A stretch of 5,236 nt of DNA, taken from NCBI GenBank assembly GCA_902773165.1, contig CACYDO010000341.1, forward strand, positions 1 to 5,236. Reading direction: 5' to 3'. Position numbers and translations under genes: made by a program. Positions within the stretch are counted from its first letter, which is position 1. Each line of letters begins with the position of its first letter. The notes under the pieces were generated by a model. The model saw nothing but the letters and a program-made list of their open reading frames with translations. It was not told where the DNA came from and ran no database searches. This document shows, piece after piece, positions 4,931-5,236 of the stretch. This DNA comes from an uncultured Ruminococcus sp. Its GTDB lineage: Bacteria > Bacillota > Clostridia > Oscillospirales > Acutalibacteraceae.

Positions 4931-5236
4931 TACAGGCATTGTGTGAGTATTACGATGAGCTTGCAAAGGAAGGCAAGGTCGTGCCGGAGGGGTATTCCGA
5001 GCAGCCGGTGCATTATCTGATAGCTCTGACACAGGAGGGAAAGATCGACGGTATTATTGACTATCGTACAAAAACGCAGTATGAAGCGGCGGGCGGCAAA
5101 ACAAAGGAGCGGTTTGATCCGCGTATCATAACACTGCCGCAAAGGACGGAAAAGCCGGGGATTGACTCTAACATAATTGAGCATCGTCCGCTGTACATTT
5201 TTGGACTTAATTTAGAAAAAGACAAAGAAAAAAAGA
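4924..5236 (+). CDS. cas8c: Cas8c (Csd1), large Cascade subunit of type I-C, N-terminal part
   Basis: The ATG at 4924 overlaps the last 7 bases of cas5c (ATGCTGA, where TGA is the cas5c stop), and AGGGAGA (4910-4916) provides a ribosome binding site 7 bases upstream. The frame stays open to the right edge for 104 codons. It begins MLIQALCEYYDELAKEGKVV, a typical Csd1/Cas8c start, and continues through YLIALTQEGKIDGIIDYRT and a later HRPLYIFGLN segment, also family-like. Cas8c recognises the PAM on target DNA and recruits Cas3; its C-terminal part in many I-C operons also yields the small subunit (Cas11c) by internal translation. Intact proteins are about 570-650 residues, so roughly four fifths lie outside the window. 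The gene order cas3-cas5c-cas8c is the standard I-C order. Confidence 0.92.
   Translation, partial: MLIQALCEYYDELAKEGKVVPEGYSEQPVHYLIALTQEGKIDGIIDYRTKTQYEAAGGKTKERFDPRIITLPQRTEKPGIDSNIIEHRPLYIFGLNLEKDKEKK

Noticed and set aside
4319..5032. Long minus-strand ORF of 237 codons opposite cas5c and cas8c
   Set aside because: It lies fully antisense to two well-supported genes, has no recognisable domain, and its composition is what a shadow of Cas5c coding DNA gives.
1..5236. CRISPR repeat array
   Set aside because: I looked for ~30-base repeats at regular spacing and saw none. In type I-C loci the array usually lies beyond cas2, outside this window.

Overview
The window is a piece of a Firmicutes chromosome, most likely Ruminococcus or a close relative in the Clostridia (Oscillospiraceae). 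The basis is moderate AT content, strong AGGAGG-type ribosome binding sites, and a small Cro/CI regulator, a SLOG-fold protein and an ECF-like sigma fragment of types I associate with gut and rumen Ruminococcus-like genomes. The genus is an inference, not a proof.

Left part (1-711), mostly gene debris. It opens with the last 42 codons of an unrecognised basic, histidine-rich protein (stop at 129-131). A good promoter (226-254) follows, driving the first ~27 codons of an ISAs1-family transposase (from 274). That remnant runs directly into a fragment of a sigma-70-family factor (to 505), and a strong rho-independent terminator closes the stretch (519-561). Neither relic is a working gene, but the promoter and terminator both look intact.

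Middle part (684-1542), a divergent pair. On the minus strand is an 81-residue Cro/CI-type helix-turn-helix regulator with its own terminator. On the plus strand is a 160-residue SLOG (DUF1273/YpsA-like) predicted nucleotide-binding protein. The ~100-bp gap between them holds a 13-bp direct repeat, one copy lying in the spacer of the regulator's best predicted promoter, which suggests autoregulation.

Right part (1600-5236), a type I-C CRISPR-Cas operon entered from its 5' end: cas3 (HD nuclease plus DExH helicase, complete), cas5c (crRNA-processing endonuclease, complete) and the start of cas8c, which runs off the window. The usual remaining genes (cas7, cas4, cas1, cas2) and the repeat array would lie beyond the right edge; none is seen here. 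About 360 bp upstream of cas3 is a good promoter whose spacer and -10 are covered by a perfect 9+9 bp palindrome. Between it and cas3 lies a truncated MazG-like pyrophosphohydrolase ORF. I see no terminator between them, so this palindrome-controlled promoter may feed the cas operon. The palindrome shares the 9-mer GGTAACAAT with the direct repeat near the small regulator, so that regulator might also act on the cas promoter. This is the most interesting testable idea in the window.

Functionally, Cas5c processes pre-crRNA and, with Cas8c and Cas7, forms the Cascade complex. Cas3 is then recruited to unwind and degrade target DNA. All catalytic motifs that can be checked here are intact, so the system looks functional.
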